Below, piece after piece: positions 18,804 to 28,181 of a stretch of 48,016 bases of DNA. The DNA lies in the NCBI GenBank assembly GCA_020631235.1, contig JAHDHQ010000032.1:1-48016 (forward strand). The letters run 5' to 3'. Numbering within the stretch: the first letter of the stretch is position 1; each line of letters opens with the position of its first letter. This DNA is from Saprospiraceae bacterium (GTDB taxonomy: Bacteria; Bacteroidota; Bacteroidia; Chitinophagales; Saprospiraceae). A model generated the notes under the pieces. That model was not told the origin of the DNA. It did no database searches and worked only from the letters and a program-made list of their open reading frames with translations. Made by a program: the position numbers and the translations under genes.

Positions 18804-19075
18804 GAATTGTACATGAAGACACTATTAGAGGCATAAGGTGTTCACTTTTCGAATTTCAAGGTAAGTACACTATAAAAATGGAAGTGGACAAAATGGAACA
18901 GATATATAAATTTAGAGATGGAGCCTTCGAAGATCATTTAGTACTAATTGCCTATATGCAATCAGATCTATTTAAAGAACATGTTAGGCTTTTCCAGGAA
19001 ATGTCAGCCCAGCGCAATGAACTCATACAATTCGCGCAATCTTCTTCCGATTCTTCACTTGATGAAATTATCTAA
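18800..19075 (+). CDS. Small conserved-looking protein of unknown function
   Basis: 91 aa, overlapping the DUF2520 gene by 4 bp (ATGA) and the acyltransferase gene by 1 bp (TAATG), so it is almost certainly a translated operon member. No signal peptide, membrane segment or Cys pair is seen. The sequence is a mixed alpha/beta pattern, with an N-terminal half of likely strands (IRCSLFEFQGKYTIKMEV) and a C-terminal helix from about 45 to 80 ending in an acidic, Ser-rich tail. I do not recognise a family. Context suggests envelope lipid or cytochrome-related work, without further support. Confidence 0.75.
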   Translation: MRIVHEDTIRGIRCSLFEFQGKYTIKMEVDKMEQIYKFRDGAFEDHLVLIAYMQSDLFKEHVRLFQEMSAQRNELIQFAQSSSDSSLDEII

Positions 19076-19944
19076 TGGTAGCTTACCTAATCTTTCGATT
19101 TTTTATAGCCTTGTTTTCAATTTTACCTTTTAGAATCATTTATTGGTTTTCAGATATTCTGGTTTTTATTTCAATGAATATTATATCGTACAGGAAGCAT
19201 GTCATTTCCAAAAATATAGACATTGCGTTTCCTGGTTTGACAATATTGGACAAAAAGAAACTCATAAAAGAAGCATACAGAAACCTTTACGATATTAGTT
19301 TAGAATCACTAAAGTCGTATTCGATGACTCCGGAAAAAATCAAAGCTAGATACTCTTTTGAAAATACAGAATGGCTTAATAATTATTTTGATGAAGGAAA
19401 AGATATCATTGCATACTCCGCACATTTTGGAAATTGGGAATGGGGACCTTTAATCGTTCCTATGTATTTAAAGCACCTAATCATTGGGCTTATTAAACCT
19501 ATAAAAAATCAACGGATATATAAATATATATTTACCCAACGCAATACAACAGGTGCTGAACTAGTGGATATTTATGGTGACAAATCCATAATATACAACA
19601 AGCAATCAAGACCCAAAATGACCGTATACATTGGCGATCAAAACCCAAGTAACAAAGAAAAAGCAATTGAGGTAGATTTTTTTGATACAAAGACCTTGTG
19701 CCTTCACGGAGCCGAGAGCCATGCAAAAAGAACCAATGATATTGTGATTAATCTGCAAATTAGCCGGATTAAACGAGGCTATTATCACTTAACACCTATG
19801 CTAGTAAGTGACAAACCTAATGAAAATGCTCCCGGTGAAATCACACAAATTTACATGAGCCAATTACAAAAAGCGATAGAGGCAAATCCGAGTGCTTGGC
19901 TTTGGACTCATAAGCGATGGAAACACAGTCATTCTTATAAATAA
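19075..19944 (+). CDS. LpxL/HtrB-type lysophospholipid/lipid A acyltransferase
   Basis: 289 aa. An N-terminal hydrophobic anchor is followed by the acyltransferase motif HFGNWE with His117 and Glu122 (H-x4-E), then the GLIKPIKNQR segment and IGDQNPSN, which match the family's blocks. The C-terminal WLWTHKRWK is the usual LpxL/MsbB ending. It transfers an acyl chain from acyl-ACP to a lipid A precursor or a related lipid at the inner membrane; which lipid is not clear. Start overlaps the previous stop by one base. Last gene of the ccmE-to-acyltransferase operon. Confidence 0.88.
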   Translation: MVAYLIFRFFIALFSILPFRIIYWFSDILVFISMNIISYRKHVISKNIDIAFPGLTILDKKKLIKEAYRNLYDISLESLKSYSMTPEKIKARYSFENTEWLNNYFDEGKDIIAYSAHFGNWEWGPLIVPMYLKHLIIGLIKPIKNQRIYKYIFTQRNTTGAELVDIYGDKSIIYNKQSRPKMTVYIGDQNPSNKEKAIEVDFFDTKTLCLHGAESHAKRTNDIVINLQISRIKRGYYHLTPMLVSDKPNENAPGEITQIYMSQLQKAIEANPSAWLWTHKRWKHSHSYK

Positions 19945-19974
19945 AGTATTTTTAAGCTCAAATTAAACCAAATC

Positions 19975-21324
19975 ATGTCTTTAAATAAACTGAACGCAAT
20001 ATCTCCCATAGATGGAAGATATTCAACTAAAACTGCTTCTTTATCACCTTACTTTTCTGAATATGGTCTTATTAAATATAGAGTGCTGGTCGAAATCCAA
20101 TATTTCATAGCACTGAATGAATTAAATCTACTAAGCTTCCCACCACTTAGCCAAGATGAAAAAGATCAACTGAGATCAATAGTGGATCATTTTTCTGAGC
20201 AAGAAGCACAAAGTATTAAAGACACAGAAAAGGTAACCAACCACGATGTTAAAGCTGTAGAATATTTCGTTAAAGATAAATTAGATGATCTGGGTTTGAG
20301 CAAATACAAAGAATGGGTTCATTTTGGTTTAACTAGTCAAGATATTAATAACACTGCTCTTCCACTAATGATAAAAGATGCATTGTCCCAGGAAATCAAG
20401 CCCATGATCCAGAAAGTCATTCAACTTATTGAGCAATTAGCATTGGATTATAAAGACATCCCCATGTTAGCGAAGACTCATGGTCAGCCTGCTAGTCCTA
20501 CGATTCTAGGTAAAGAGATGATGGTTTATGTCGAACGTATCAGTTCACAAATGGATTTATTAAATGTATTACCTATCAAAGCAAAATTTGGTGGAGCAAC
20601 TGGAAATTTTAATGCACACAAAGTATCCTTTCCTAAACAAAATTGGCCAAGTTTTGCTAATGACTTAATTAATAGTCTAGGTCTTCAAAGAATGCATTAT
20701 ACAACCCAGATTGCCCATTATGACCACTTAGCAGCTATCTTCCAAAACTTAGCACGAATTAACACCATTTTAGTAGATTTTTGCCGAGATATATGGACCT
20801 ATATTTCTATGGAATACTTTAAGCAAAAAACCATTGCTAATGAAGTAGGTAGTTCGGCTATGCCACACAAAGTTAATCCTATAGATTTCGAAAATGCTGA
20901 AGGGAATCTAATGTACGCTAATGCACTCTTGAATTTTTTAGCCGAAAAATTACCTATTTCAAGATTACAAAGAGATCTTACCGATAGCACTGTAAGTAGA
21001 AATGTAGGCGTTCCACTAGCCCATATGCTTATTGCCTTTACCTCTATACAAAAAGGCATAAGCAAACTTCAACTCAATGAAGGAGCTATAGACAAGGATT
21101 TAGAAGACAATTGGGCAGTAATTGCAGAAGCTATTCAAAATATTCTAAGACGTGAAGGTGTAGAAAAACCTTACGAAAAATTAAAAGCACTAACTCGTGG
21201 ACAGCAAGGGATAAACAAACAAACAATCAGAGCATTTGTAGAACAATTAGATATCTCGGATGAAATAAAGGAAGAAATACAGAAAATAACTCCACACAAC
21301 TATGTAGGTTATGGTGTGAGATAA
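19975..21324 (+). CDS. purB: Adenylosuccinate lyase
   Basis: 449 aa, matching PurB length. It cleaves adenylosuccinate and SAICAR to release fumarate in purine synthesis. Seen: NAISPIDGRYSTKT at the start, TNHDVKAVEYF, HFGLTSQDINNT, a KTHGQPASPT block containing the active-site His, and the fumarase/aspartase-superfamily signature GSSAMPHKVNPIDFENAEGN. The start is 30 bp after the acyltransferase stop, so it may continue that operon or use its own promoter in a tight space. Confidence 0.96.
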   Translation: MSLNKLNAISPIDGRYSTKTASLSPYFSEYGLIKYRVLVEIQYFIALNELNLLSFPPLSQDEKDQLRSIVDHFSEQEAQSIKDTEKVTNHDVKAVEYFVKDKLDDLGLSKYKEWVHFGLTSQDINNTALPLMIKDALSQEIKPMIQKVIQLIEQLALDYKDIPMLAKTHGQPASPTILGKEMMVYVERISSQMDLLNVLPIKAKFGGATGNFNAHKVSFPKQNWPSFANDLINSLGLQRMHYTTQIAHYDHLAAIFQNLARINTILVDFCRDIWTYISMEYFKQKTIANEVGSSAMPHKVNPIDFENAEGNLMYANALLNFLAEKLPISRLQRDLTDSTVSRNVGVPLAHMLIAFTSIQKGISKLQLNEGAIDKDLEDNWAVIAEAIQNILRREGVEKPYEKLKALTRGQQGINKQTIRAFVEQLDISDEIKEEIQKITPHNYVGYGVR

Positions 21325-21363
21325 CACCAAGTTTTGTATTTTAATTGAAATAAAATTTTTTGC

Positions 21364-22209
21364 ATGCAAAAATTACATATATTGTTTTTTCTAATTTTAA
21401 CATCCATTAGTTGTCAAGAATCAATGGTGCTTGAAACTGATGCTTGTGATGAAATTACATGTTTAAATGGAGGAACATGTGAAGATGGAACATGTGATTG
21501 CCCAATTGATTTTTCTGGAGTAGATTGTAGTATATTTAATAAAAGGATAAAATCCGTACAATTTGGCCCAAATCTTTTTTATTCAATTCTATACAATAAC
21601 GATGCTCTTGTTTCTTCTGTATCTATTTACTCAGTGAATAATGGATTAGTTGATTCAACCGTATTTGAATATATAAATGACACGATAAAAACATATGATG
21701 CCCTCAACCCTTCTCCTGATAATTACATTAATACTATTAAATTATCTAAAGACAGTATCAAACAAGAACGTTTTTCAAATTGGGCAAGCAATGAATATTA
21801 TGTCATACATTCTGGGTTTGACCCCATTTGCGGATATGAAAAACGGGTTAGATTTGATACGCAATCTAATGCCCAAACTACTTCATACGAAATCGAATAT
21901 ACAGGTGAAAATTGTAGTTTCATTGAAAGAAGGTACGAAAATTCTTCCATAAACAATGAACCCTTTGAGACTATTGAAAGAGAGGGTGATGGGCATCCAT
22001 ATGCTTACTCTACTGCTCAAAACCCTCACCTACAAGTTGTTCAGAAAGGAAACACTATAAGACTAGTTGTCATGGATGAATTTTTGCAAATTCAAGAGCA
22101 ATTCTCTTATGAAGCCACTTTTGTTTATGATTCGGATGGCTACCCTATTAATGAATCAAGGAACTTTTTTGATGGAACCTCCATGGATTTAGTGTACACT
22201 TATCACTAA
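21364..22209 (+). CDS. EGF-like domain lipoprotein of unknown role
   Basis: 281 aa. The N-terminus MQKLHILFFLILTSISC is a probable lipoprotein signal with Cys17. Residues of about 28-58 form one EGF-like module: Cys pattern CDEITCLNGGTCEDG then CDCPIDFSGVDCS, with the classic GG-T-C and C-x-C spacing. The rest is about 220 residues of probable beta-rich sequence with no known motif, similar in style to YD-like or beta-barrel assembly outer-membrane lipoproteins. Probably surface-exposed. No operon partner is evident. Confidence 0.75.
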   Translation: MQKLHILFFLILTSISCQESMVLETDACDEITCLNGGTCEDGTCDCPIDFSGVDCSIFNKRIKSVQFGPNLFYSILYNNDALVSSVSIYSVNNGLVDSTVFEYINDTIKTYDALNPSPDNYINTIKLSKDSIKQERFSNWASNEYYVIHSGFDPICGYEKRVRFDTQSNAQTTSYEIEYTGENCSFIERRYENSSINNEPFETIEREGDGHPYAYSTAQNPHLQVVQKGNTIRLVVMDEFLQIQEQFSYEATFVYDSDGYPINESRNFFDGTSMDLVYTYH

Positions 22210-22611
22210 TACTGATTATGTTAATATCATGGTTGCATTTTAATAAAAAATGCAGAAGATAAGTTATAATCCAAGGGAAGCTGGTTAATTTTAATTGACC
22301 TTAAGCTAAGAATGCATAGAAAGTAACTTTGTAGTTTTAAAAATGCATGAAGATAATATTCATTAAAGTAGTCCTCCATCCTTGCGATTTTTAGTAATCA
22401 AAGGCTAGAAGGAAAAAGAATATTTAAATCTCTATAATCGACATGAATCATCTAGCATCTTTAGTATATTTCCTCCATTTGATGTTTGTATACAAGATAA
22501 TTGGTAGAAACATTGTAAAAATATTTAATAACACCACTAAATGACGCAAACAAAACAGGACATGCAACTTTTAGGGCCTGTTTGATAATATGTAATTATA
22601 AGATAAAAATT
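22210..22611. other. 402-bp intergenic region with no gene seen
   Basis: AT-rich. It contains TAACTTTG at 22324-22331, an exact TAnnTTTG match, but only a seven-codon open frame follows. A short stretch near 22345-22360 (ATGCATGAAGATA) resembles the start of the sulfurtransferase gene over about 13 bp, which is too short to interpret. No terminator hairpin with a T-run was found. Confidence 0.4.
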
Positions 22612-24819
22612 ATGAAGCGATTGTTTTCTTTTTGTATTCTACTCTTTCTAAGTTTTTATGCACATGCACAATGGATTCAACTAAATGACACGCCTTTTGA
22701 GACACATCATTCGAATGGATTTGGTCTAAATGGGAAAGGATATGTAATCGAAGGGTCTTTTAGTGGTGATGATCCAAATGCTTCTAATATGCTATGGGAG
22801 TATCAGCCTTTAACTGATGAGTGGATGGCGATGCTTCAAGTCCCGGGACCTGGAAGAAACATTGCTATAGGTGATGATATGGATGGAAAATACTATTATG
22901 GTTTTGGGGCCAATAGTGATGGTGCTTTAACAGATGTTTGGGTTTTTGATCCTGTAGACACTTCTTTTACTGAACTTCCTTCATGTCCATGCGTAGGTCG
23001 TTCGCACCCAGCTTTTGTTGCTCATAATAATAAGATATTTATGGGCTCTGGTAGTTCTTACGAAGGTGATTTAAATGATTGGTGGGTCTTAGATTTGGCA
23101 ACAAATACTTGGACTCAAAGAGACGATATACCTGGGGCTGTTAGGCATCACCCTTTTCAGTTTGGTATTGATAATGCTATATATGTGGGTGGTGGACATA
23201 TATCAAATTGGTCTAAGTATGATATCGAAACAAATACTTGGTCGGCCATAGATGATTTTCCTGGAGGTAGAGTAGCTGGCACACAATTTAGTCATGATGG
23301 TAAAGGCTATGTTCTTAGTGGAGATGATGAAAATCACGGACCTCTATTTTCTAACCAATTATTTCTCCAGTACGATCCAGCAGATAATTTATGGAGAGAA
23401 CTGCCGCCTCATCCTGGAACTAACAAATGGGCTTGTTCTTCCTTAATCATTGATGACATTCTGTATTTCTTCGGAGGAATAGAATATGAAGATTCTGCTT
23501 ATGGTAATGCATCCATGTTTTCTTTCAATATGTCTAAACTCGCATGCTTAGCACCTGCATCTTTAAATGTGGTAGACCTGACCGACACCTCAGCGGGATT
23601 ATTTTGGTCTTCTAATGGATCTAGTATAGCTGATACTTTAAAATATAGAAAAGTAGGAGAAACTGAATGGACAATTGAGGTAAATGCTCAAGCAGTCCAC
23701 CCTATTACCAACTTGGAAGTTTGCCAAGATTACGAATTTACTGTGGTGAGTAATTGTGACTCATTGGTATCAGATTATGCTCCAGTATTTACATTTACTA
23801 CTGATGGATGTTGTCTAAATCCAACTCTTTCTGTTTCCAATATATCAAATGAGATGGCCACGATAAACTGGCAAAGTATATTGGCTGCCAATCAATATGA
23901 AATTAGATGGGCTGAAAATGATACTGAAGCTTGGCAATCCGATGTCAGCAATAACCTAAACGTATCTTTGACTGGACTCAATGAATGTACCGAATACAAA
24001 GTCCAAATTCGATCACTTTGTGCCAATGAAGAAATACCCTTCAGCGAAAGTCTTATATTTAGAACTAATGGATGTGGGGTCTGTATAGATGAAATGTATT
24101 GTCCAGTTGATGAAAGTTATACAGGTGATTTTTTCTATTTGGACGGCATTGAATTAAATGGATATGAAAACATTTCTGGGAATAATAATGGGCACGGAGT
24201 TTTTGAAGATCCTGAAGCTATCGAACTATTTATAGGCGAAGAATATGAATTGTTTTTAAAACTAGGTTCTGAAGATGATCCATTCGGTGTAAACTATAAA
24301 GCTTGGCTAGATATCAATGGAGATGCAAATTTTAGTAATAATGAAGTTATCCTATCAGAAGACTTTGTATCTGGTGATTATTCTGACATAATTACAGTCC
24401 CAACTAGTGCCATTCCTGGATTAACCAAGATGAGAATCATTATCTCATGGGATGATAACATTGGCGCTTGCGAACCAAATGATTTTTGGGTCGGTGAAGT
24501 GGAAGATTATTGTGTTCAATTAATTCCCTCATCTAATACAGATGAATCAAAGAAGCAAGATAAACTAATCGTTAAACCCAATCCTTTCAACAATTACATT
24601 CATTTAAGTTACAACTCTGCAGATCGTGGGAGAGGCCATAAAATTTGCATAAGCAACACATTAGGACAAACTGTTTTATCAGAATCAATCACAACTAACA
24701 CTTTGCCATTGAATGTCAGTCTAAATACTCATGAACTTAATCAAGGAATATATTTAATATCGATCTTAGATGTTAATGGACAGGTGATAAATCAAGAGAA
24801 ACTGATTTGTTCTAAGTAA
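22612..24819 (+). CDS. Kelch/fibronectin III/GEVED protein with T9SS sorting domain
   Basis: 735 aa from ATG 22612, chosen because MKRLFSFCILLFLSFYAHAQ is a clean signal peptide; the frame extends only 10 residues further. Residues 20-310 are kelch-type repeats with recurring W and GG patterns (GKYYYGFGAN, NNKIFMGSG, ILYFFGG), so probably a beta-propeller. Two fibronectin III domains follow (about 325-410 and 415-500), then a GEVED domain with DINGDANFSNNEV and GEVEDYC. The last 75 residues match the T9SS type A sorting domain (VKPNPFNNYI...). It is exported by T9SS and either anchored to lipid or released. A role in adhesion or sugar binding is an inference. Confidence 0.88.
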   Translation: MKRLFSFCILLFLSFYAHAQWIQLNDTPFETHHSNGFGLNGKGYVIEGSFSGDDPNASNMLWEYQPLTDEWMAMLQVPGPGRNIAIGDDMDGKYYYGFGANSDGALTDVWVFDPVDTSFTELPSCPCVGRSHPAFVAHNNKIFMGSGSSYEGDLNDWWVLDLATNTWTQRDDIPGAVRHHPFQFGIDNAIYVGGGHISNWSKYDIETNTWSAIDDFPGGRVAGTQFSHDGKGYVLSGDDENHGPLFSNQLFLQYDPADNLWRELPPHPGTNKWACSSLIIDDILYFFGGIEYEDSAYGNASMFSFNMSKLACLAPASLNVVDLTDTSAGLFWSSNGSSIADTLKYRKVGETEWTIEVNAQAVHPITNLEVCQDYEFTVVSNCDSLVSDYAPVFTFTTDGCCLNPTLSVSNISNEMATINWQSILAANQYEIRWAENDTEAWQSDVSNNLNVSLTGLNECTEYKVQIRSLCANEEIPFSESLIFRTNGCGVCIDEMYCPVDESYTGDFFYLDGIELNGYENISGNNNGHGVFEDPEAIELFIGEEYELFLKLGSEDDPFGVNYKAWLDINGDANFSNNEVILSEDFVSGDYSDIITVPTSAIPGLTKMRIIISWDDNIGACEPNDFWVGEVEDYCVQLIPSSNTDESKKQDKLIVKPNPFNNYIHLSYNSADRGRGHKICISNTLGQTVLSESITTNTLPLNVSLNTHELNQGIYLISILDVNGQVINQEKLICSK

Positions 24820-24864
24820 ACTTAGTGTTATGTATACGTAGAACATACTGTATAATTTTAAACC

Positions 24865-25214
24865 ATGCATAAAGCTATCGTCGAAGTAAAATGGTTAAAA
24901 GAACATTACCTGGAAAGTAAGCTAGTCATCCTTGACGCAAGCCCCAAGGTTATGGTGACAAAACCAGATTATACTCCTCCTAATCAAGCTATTCCTGGCT
25001 CACTTCCCATAAATATTAAACAAGATTTTGCAGATGCAAGTAGTCAGTGGCCTAATACAACACCAAGCAAAGAAGCATTCGAAAAGACCTGCCAGCAATT
25101 AGGAATAACTAATAAGGATCATATTATCATTTATGACTCTTTAGGAATATATACAAGTCCTAGGATTTGGTGGCTATTCAAAGTTATGGGGCATGAACAA
25201 GTTTCTGTATTAAA
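24865..25214 (+). repeat. Direct repeat, copy 1 (sulfurtransferase 5' part)
   Basis: 350 bp, matching 27832-28181 with 8 differences, all before 25006. The match extends roughly 10 bp upstream into TTTAAACC before the ATG. Confidence 0.92.
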
Positions 25215-25290
25215 CTTAGAGTTGATGCGACTTATGGATGAACATTATTTGCATCACCCATTTAAAAGTGGAAGACGGATGTGGAAGTAA
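24865..25290 (+). pseudogene. 5' fragment of a sulfurtransferase gene fused to transposase sequence
   Basis: The first 116 codons copy the start of the intact sulfurtransferase gene at 27832: 8 differences in the first 141 bp, then identical for 209 bp to 25214. At 25215 the sequence switches, in frame, to IS3-type transposase residues (LMRLMDEHY...) and meets TAA at 25288. The second rhodanese domain and the active-site Cys are absent, so the product, if any, would be inactive. Both this copy and the intact one lie about 50 bp after a T9SS gene. Read as a duplication broken by an insertion sequence and later deletion. Confidence 0.88.
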
Positions 25291-25941
25291 TTAAAGTGTA
25301 AAGGCTACAAAGTCAATAAAAAACGAATTGAACGATTGTCTTACGATGTAATGGGTCTGCGGTCCATTATGCCAGGAAAACATACCTCTAAAATATTTAA
25401 GGAATATAAGGTGCATTCCTATCTACTCAGCGATTTAAAAATTGATAGGCCCATTCAAGCATGAGCTACAGATATCACCTACATTCCCATGAAAAAGGGA
25501 TGTATATATTTGACAGCTCCCATTGATTTACATTCAAGATATGCACTCAATTGGTTAATTAGTAACTCAATGGATGCTGTTTAGGTAACTAATGTGATGA
25601 AGGAAACCACAAACAAACACGACGAACCAGAAATCATAAATACAGATCAAAGAAACCAATGCAGCACTGACCAACTCACTTCATAAATATTAGATGAACA
25701 GTATAACATCCGATTATCAATGGATGGAAAAGGAAGAGAAACGGACAATGCATTTATAGAATCACTTTGAAAAACTATTAAATATGAAAAGATATATCCT
25801 AATCCTCCAGAAGATGGATGGCAACTCTATCAATTGGTCGATGAATATTTTAAATACTATAATTATGAACGAGAACATTCATCCCTCAATGATGAAATTC
25901 CTTTCAAACTACATAGCGAGAAGCTAATCGTCGCTACTTGA
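25215..25941 (+). mobile_element. Remnant of an IS3-family transposase (orfB, rve domain)
   Basis: 242 codons remain in one frame with five internal stops and no frameshift: TAA 25288, TGA 25462, TAG 25582, TAA 25684, TGA 25768; the natural end is TGA 25939. Preserved landmarks are GRRMWK, GYKVNKKRIERL, the first Asp in ATDITYIPM, the second Asp in INTDQ, and the Glu in TDNAFIESL followed by KTIKYEKIY and YYNYEREHSSL. All three DDE residues survive. The upstream half of orfB and all of orfA are missing, cut exactly where the sulfurtransferase fragment joins. Three of the five stops lie where IS3 proteins have Trp. No terminal inverted repeats could be assigned. Confidence 0.88.
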
Positions 25942-26213
25942 TTTCCAAGTTTTGCACATTCCAACAGTTCAAAAAATATACAGATTTTTAAACCATCGAA
26001 ACATGCAAAACTGACTTTTATTATTTAACTTAACATCAAGCTAAACCTGCCCTAAGAAAGAGGGATATTCCAATCATTTTAAAAAGGCAATGCCAAATAA
26101 ATACTAAAATAATGTTTTGAAAGAATTGTGTAAAAAGAATTTCGGTAAGAAATCAACCTTATACTTATGTATCTTAGTTTGAGCAATAATCATAAAACAA
26201 TAAATTTATTAGT
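25942..26213. other. Intergenic region after the IS3 remnant
   Basis: 272 bp, no gene. A 9-bp perfect inverted repeat (AGTTTTGCA at 25948-25956 and TGCAAAACT at 26004-26012) sits just after the transposase stop, and TTTTAAACCAT, also found before both sulfurtransferase starts, recurs at 25986-25996. They may mark IS debris, but the matches are short. Confidence 0.35.
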
Positions 26214-27779
26214 ATGAAAAAGATTATAAAATTTGTTTCTATTACTCCTTTTATTCTTTTATTGATCCAAATTGGAACATCTCAATCAACCTTCCAGAAT
26301 ATTTTCCTTAATCACACACATTTTGTAAATGGTGTCCAAACTGCTGATAAAGGCTTTCTTGGAGTAGGTTCTTTCAACAGTAAGGAATACATAGTAAAAA
26401 TGGACTCTGATGGATATTTTATGTGGTCTACAAAAATTACGGACACTAATTTTCTACGCCCAACCAAAATAATAACTTCAGGAGATAAGGATGAAATCTT
26501 TTTTATGGGACATAGCAATATAACCAATACAGGCAGATTAATACTGTCAAAATTTGATACTGACGGCAAATTCTTAAATGCGAAACAATATCCGAACGGA
26601 GCTACCAATATTGCATTTGATATGGAATCCGATGGTGAAAATGGTGTAATAATGGTTGGAGGTGGTTGCAATGGGAGTAACTATGTCATTCGATGTAATA
26701 ATGATCTAGAAATTGTGTGGCAAAGACAGTTTGGCTCTGAATACGGCGGTTCAGCCACATGTATTACTAAATTATCTTCTGGAAATTTTATTGTGGGTGC
26801 TTATGGCCTAGACAATCAAAATAGTAACAGATACCTTGTATTTGAAATTGATTTAGATGGAAGCCTAATTTGGTCCAAATCAATATCAGGTTTTGCCAAT
26901 CCAGATGTTATTAAAATATTGGAATTACGTAATGGTGATTTAGCAGTTTTATGCTCTGCAAACTTGATTTCAGGTTCTTTTTTATATGATGTAATACTAA
27001 TGAGATTAACGAGCAATGGATCTGTGCTTTGGTCAAAAGCCATATCTTCTGATGGAAGTGAATATTTTTTTGATCTAATAGAATTAGAAAATGGAGAAAT
27101 AATGTTTGGAGGACAATGTCAGACAGCGAATGTTGGGGGTGGAATTTTAGGAACCATCTCGTCTGAAGGCGTAATTAACTTTTTTAAAAATATAACTTAT
27201 GAGAATAATAATGGAACCGCTTATGTAGCTATATCCTCTTTAATCCCAGTATGTGAAGACAAAATTGCTGTAATAGGTGGATACGATGGTGCTGGAATAG
27301 GTTTTGTTAATCCTGATGGAGATGGCTTATGTCACACTGAATTAATTCCAAACACTACTTTTGATATTAGTTTTAATAATCACGATTACCTTGACGGAAA
27401 TTTCTCAACTAAAACAATACATTTTGCAGCAAATGATTATGTATTTGATACCGATAATATTCAATTGCAGCAAAATATACAATGTAATTATACGCCCCCT
27501 GATCATGAGGCATGCATAACAAGTAGAACTGAGGAAAAGATCGAAGATAACCTGGTTAAAATTATGCCAAATCCATCTAATTTACAATTTGTGCTAGACT
27601 TTGGTGAACTACAAAATACTCCCGAATACTACCAAATTTTCGCAAGCAATGGAAATCTCATTGAAAAAAGATTATTTAAATCGGCTAAAATTGAAATAGA
27701 TAATTTACCTTCTGGTGTCTATTTACTCCATTTGATTTTTTCAGACAAAATACTTATTAAACGCTTTGTGAAAGTCTAA
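26214..27779 (+). CDS. T9SS-exported propeller-like protein of unknown function
   Basis: 521 aa. Signal peptide MKKIIKFVSITPFILLLIQIG to about residue 23. The body has a recurring block of roughly 50 residues in the pattern 'G-D/N-G ... W-S-K-x-I' (for example LVFEIDLDGSLIWSKSISG, MRLTSNGSVLWSKAISSDG), typical of secreted beta-propeller proteins. The last 75 residues form a T9SS type A domain (IMPNPSNLQFVLDF ... GVYLLHLIFSDKILIKRFVKV). Surface or secreted; ligand unknown. It lies between the IS3 scar and the intact sulfurtransferase gene. Confidence 0.82.
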   Translation: MKKIIKFVSITPFILLLIQIGTSQSTFQNIFLNHTHFVNGVQTADKGFLGVGSFNSKEYIVKMDSDGYFMWSTKITDTNFLRPTKIITSGDKDEIFFMGHSNITNTGRLILSKFDTDGKFLNAKQYPNGATNIAFDMESDGENGVIMVGGGCNGSNYVIRCNNDLEIVWQRQFGSEYGGSATCITKLSSGNFIVGAYGLDNQNSNRYLVFEIDLDGSLIWSKSISGFANPDVIKILELRNGDLAVLCSANLISGSFLYDVILMRLTSNGSVLWSKAISSDGSEYFFDLIELENGEIMFGGQCQTANVGGGILGTISSEGVINFFKNITYENNNGTAYVAISSLIPVCEDKIAVIGGYDGAGIGFVNPDGDGLCHTELIPNTTFDISFNNHDYLDGNFSTKTIHFAANDYVFDTDNIQLQQNIQCNYTPPDHEACITSRTEEKIEDNLVKIMPNPSNLQFVLDFGELQNTPEYYQIFASNGNLIEKRLFKSAKIEIDNLPSGVYLLHLIFSDKILIKRFVKV

Positions 27780-27831
27780 CGTTGTTTTGACTAGCTACAG
27801 CTACACTTAAAATATCTTTCTAATTTAAACC

Positions 27832-28181
27832 ATGCATAAAGATATTGTCGAAGTAAAATGGTTAAAAGAACATTACCTGGAAAGTAAACTAGTCATCATT
27901 GACGCAAGCCCCAAGGCTATGGTGACAAAACCAGATTATAATCCTCCTAATCAAGCTATTCCTGGCTCGCTACCCATAAATATTAAACAAGATTTTGCAG
28001 ATGCAAGTAGTCAGTGGCCTAATACAACACCAAGCAAAGAAGCATTCGAAAAGACCTGCCAGCAATTAGGAATAACTAATAAGGATCATATTATCATTTA
28101 TGACTCTTTAGGAATATATACAAGTCCTAGGATTTGGTGGCTATTCAAAGTTATGGGGCATGAACAAGTTTCTGTATTAAA
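27832..28181 (+). repeat. Direct repeat, copy 2 (sulfurtransferase 5' part)
   Basis: Partner of 24865-25214. From 27973 to 28181 it is identical to 25006-25214 (209 bp); all differences lie upstream of that. Confidence 0.92.

Noticed and set aside
22330-22365. A third degenerate copy of the sulfurtransferase start (ATGCATGAAGATA)
   Set aside because: Only about 13 bp resemble it and the following sequence does not; this is within chance in AT-rich DNA.
25215-25941. Stop-codon reassignment as explanation for the in-frame stops in the IS3 region
   Set aside because: TAA, TGA and TAG all occur, and neighbouring genes use them as normal stops; decay of a dead element is simpler.
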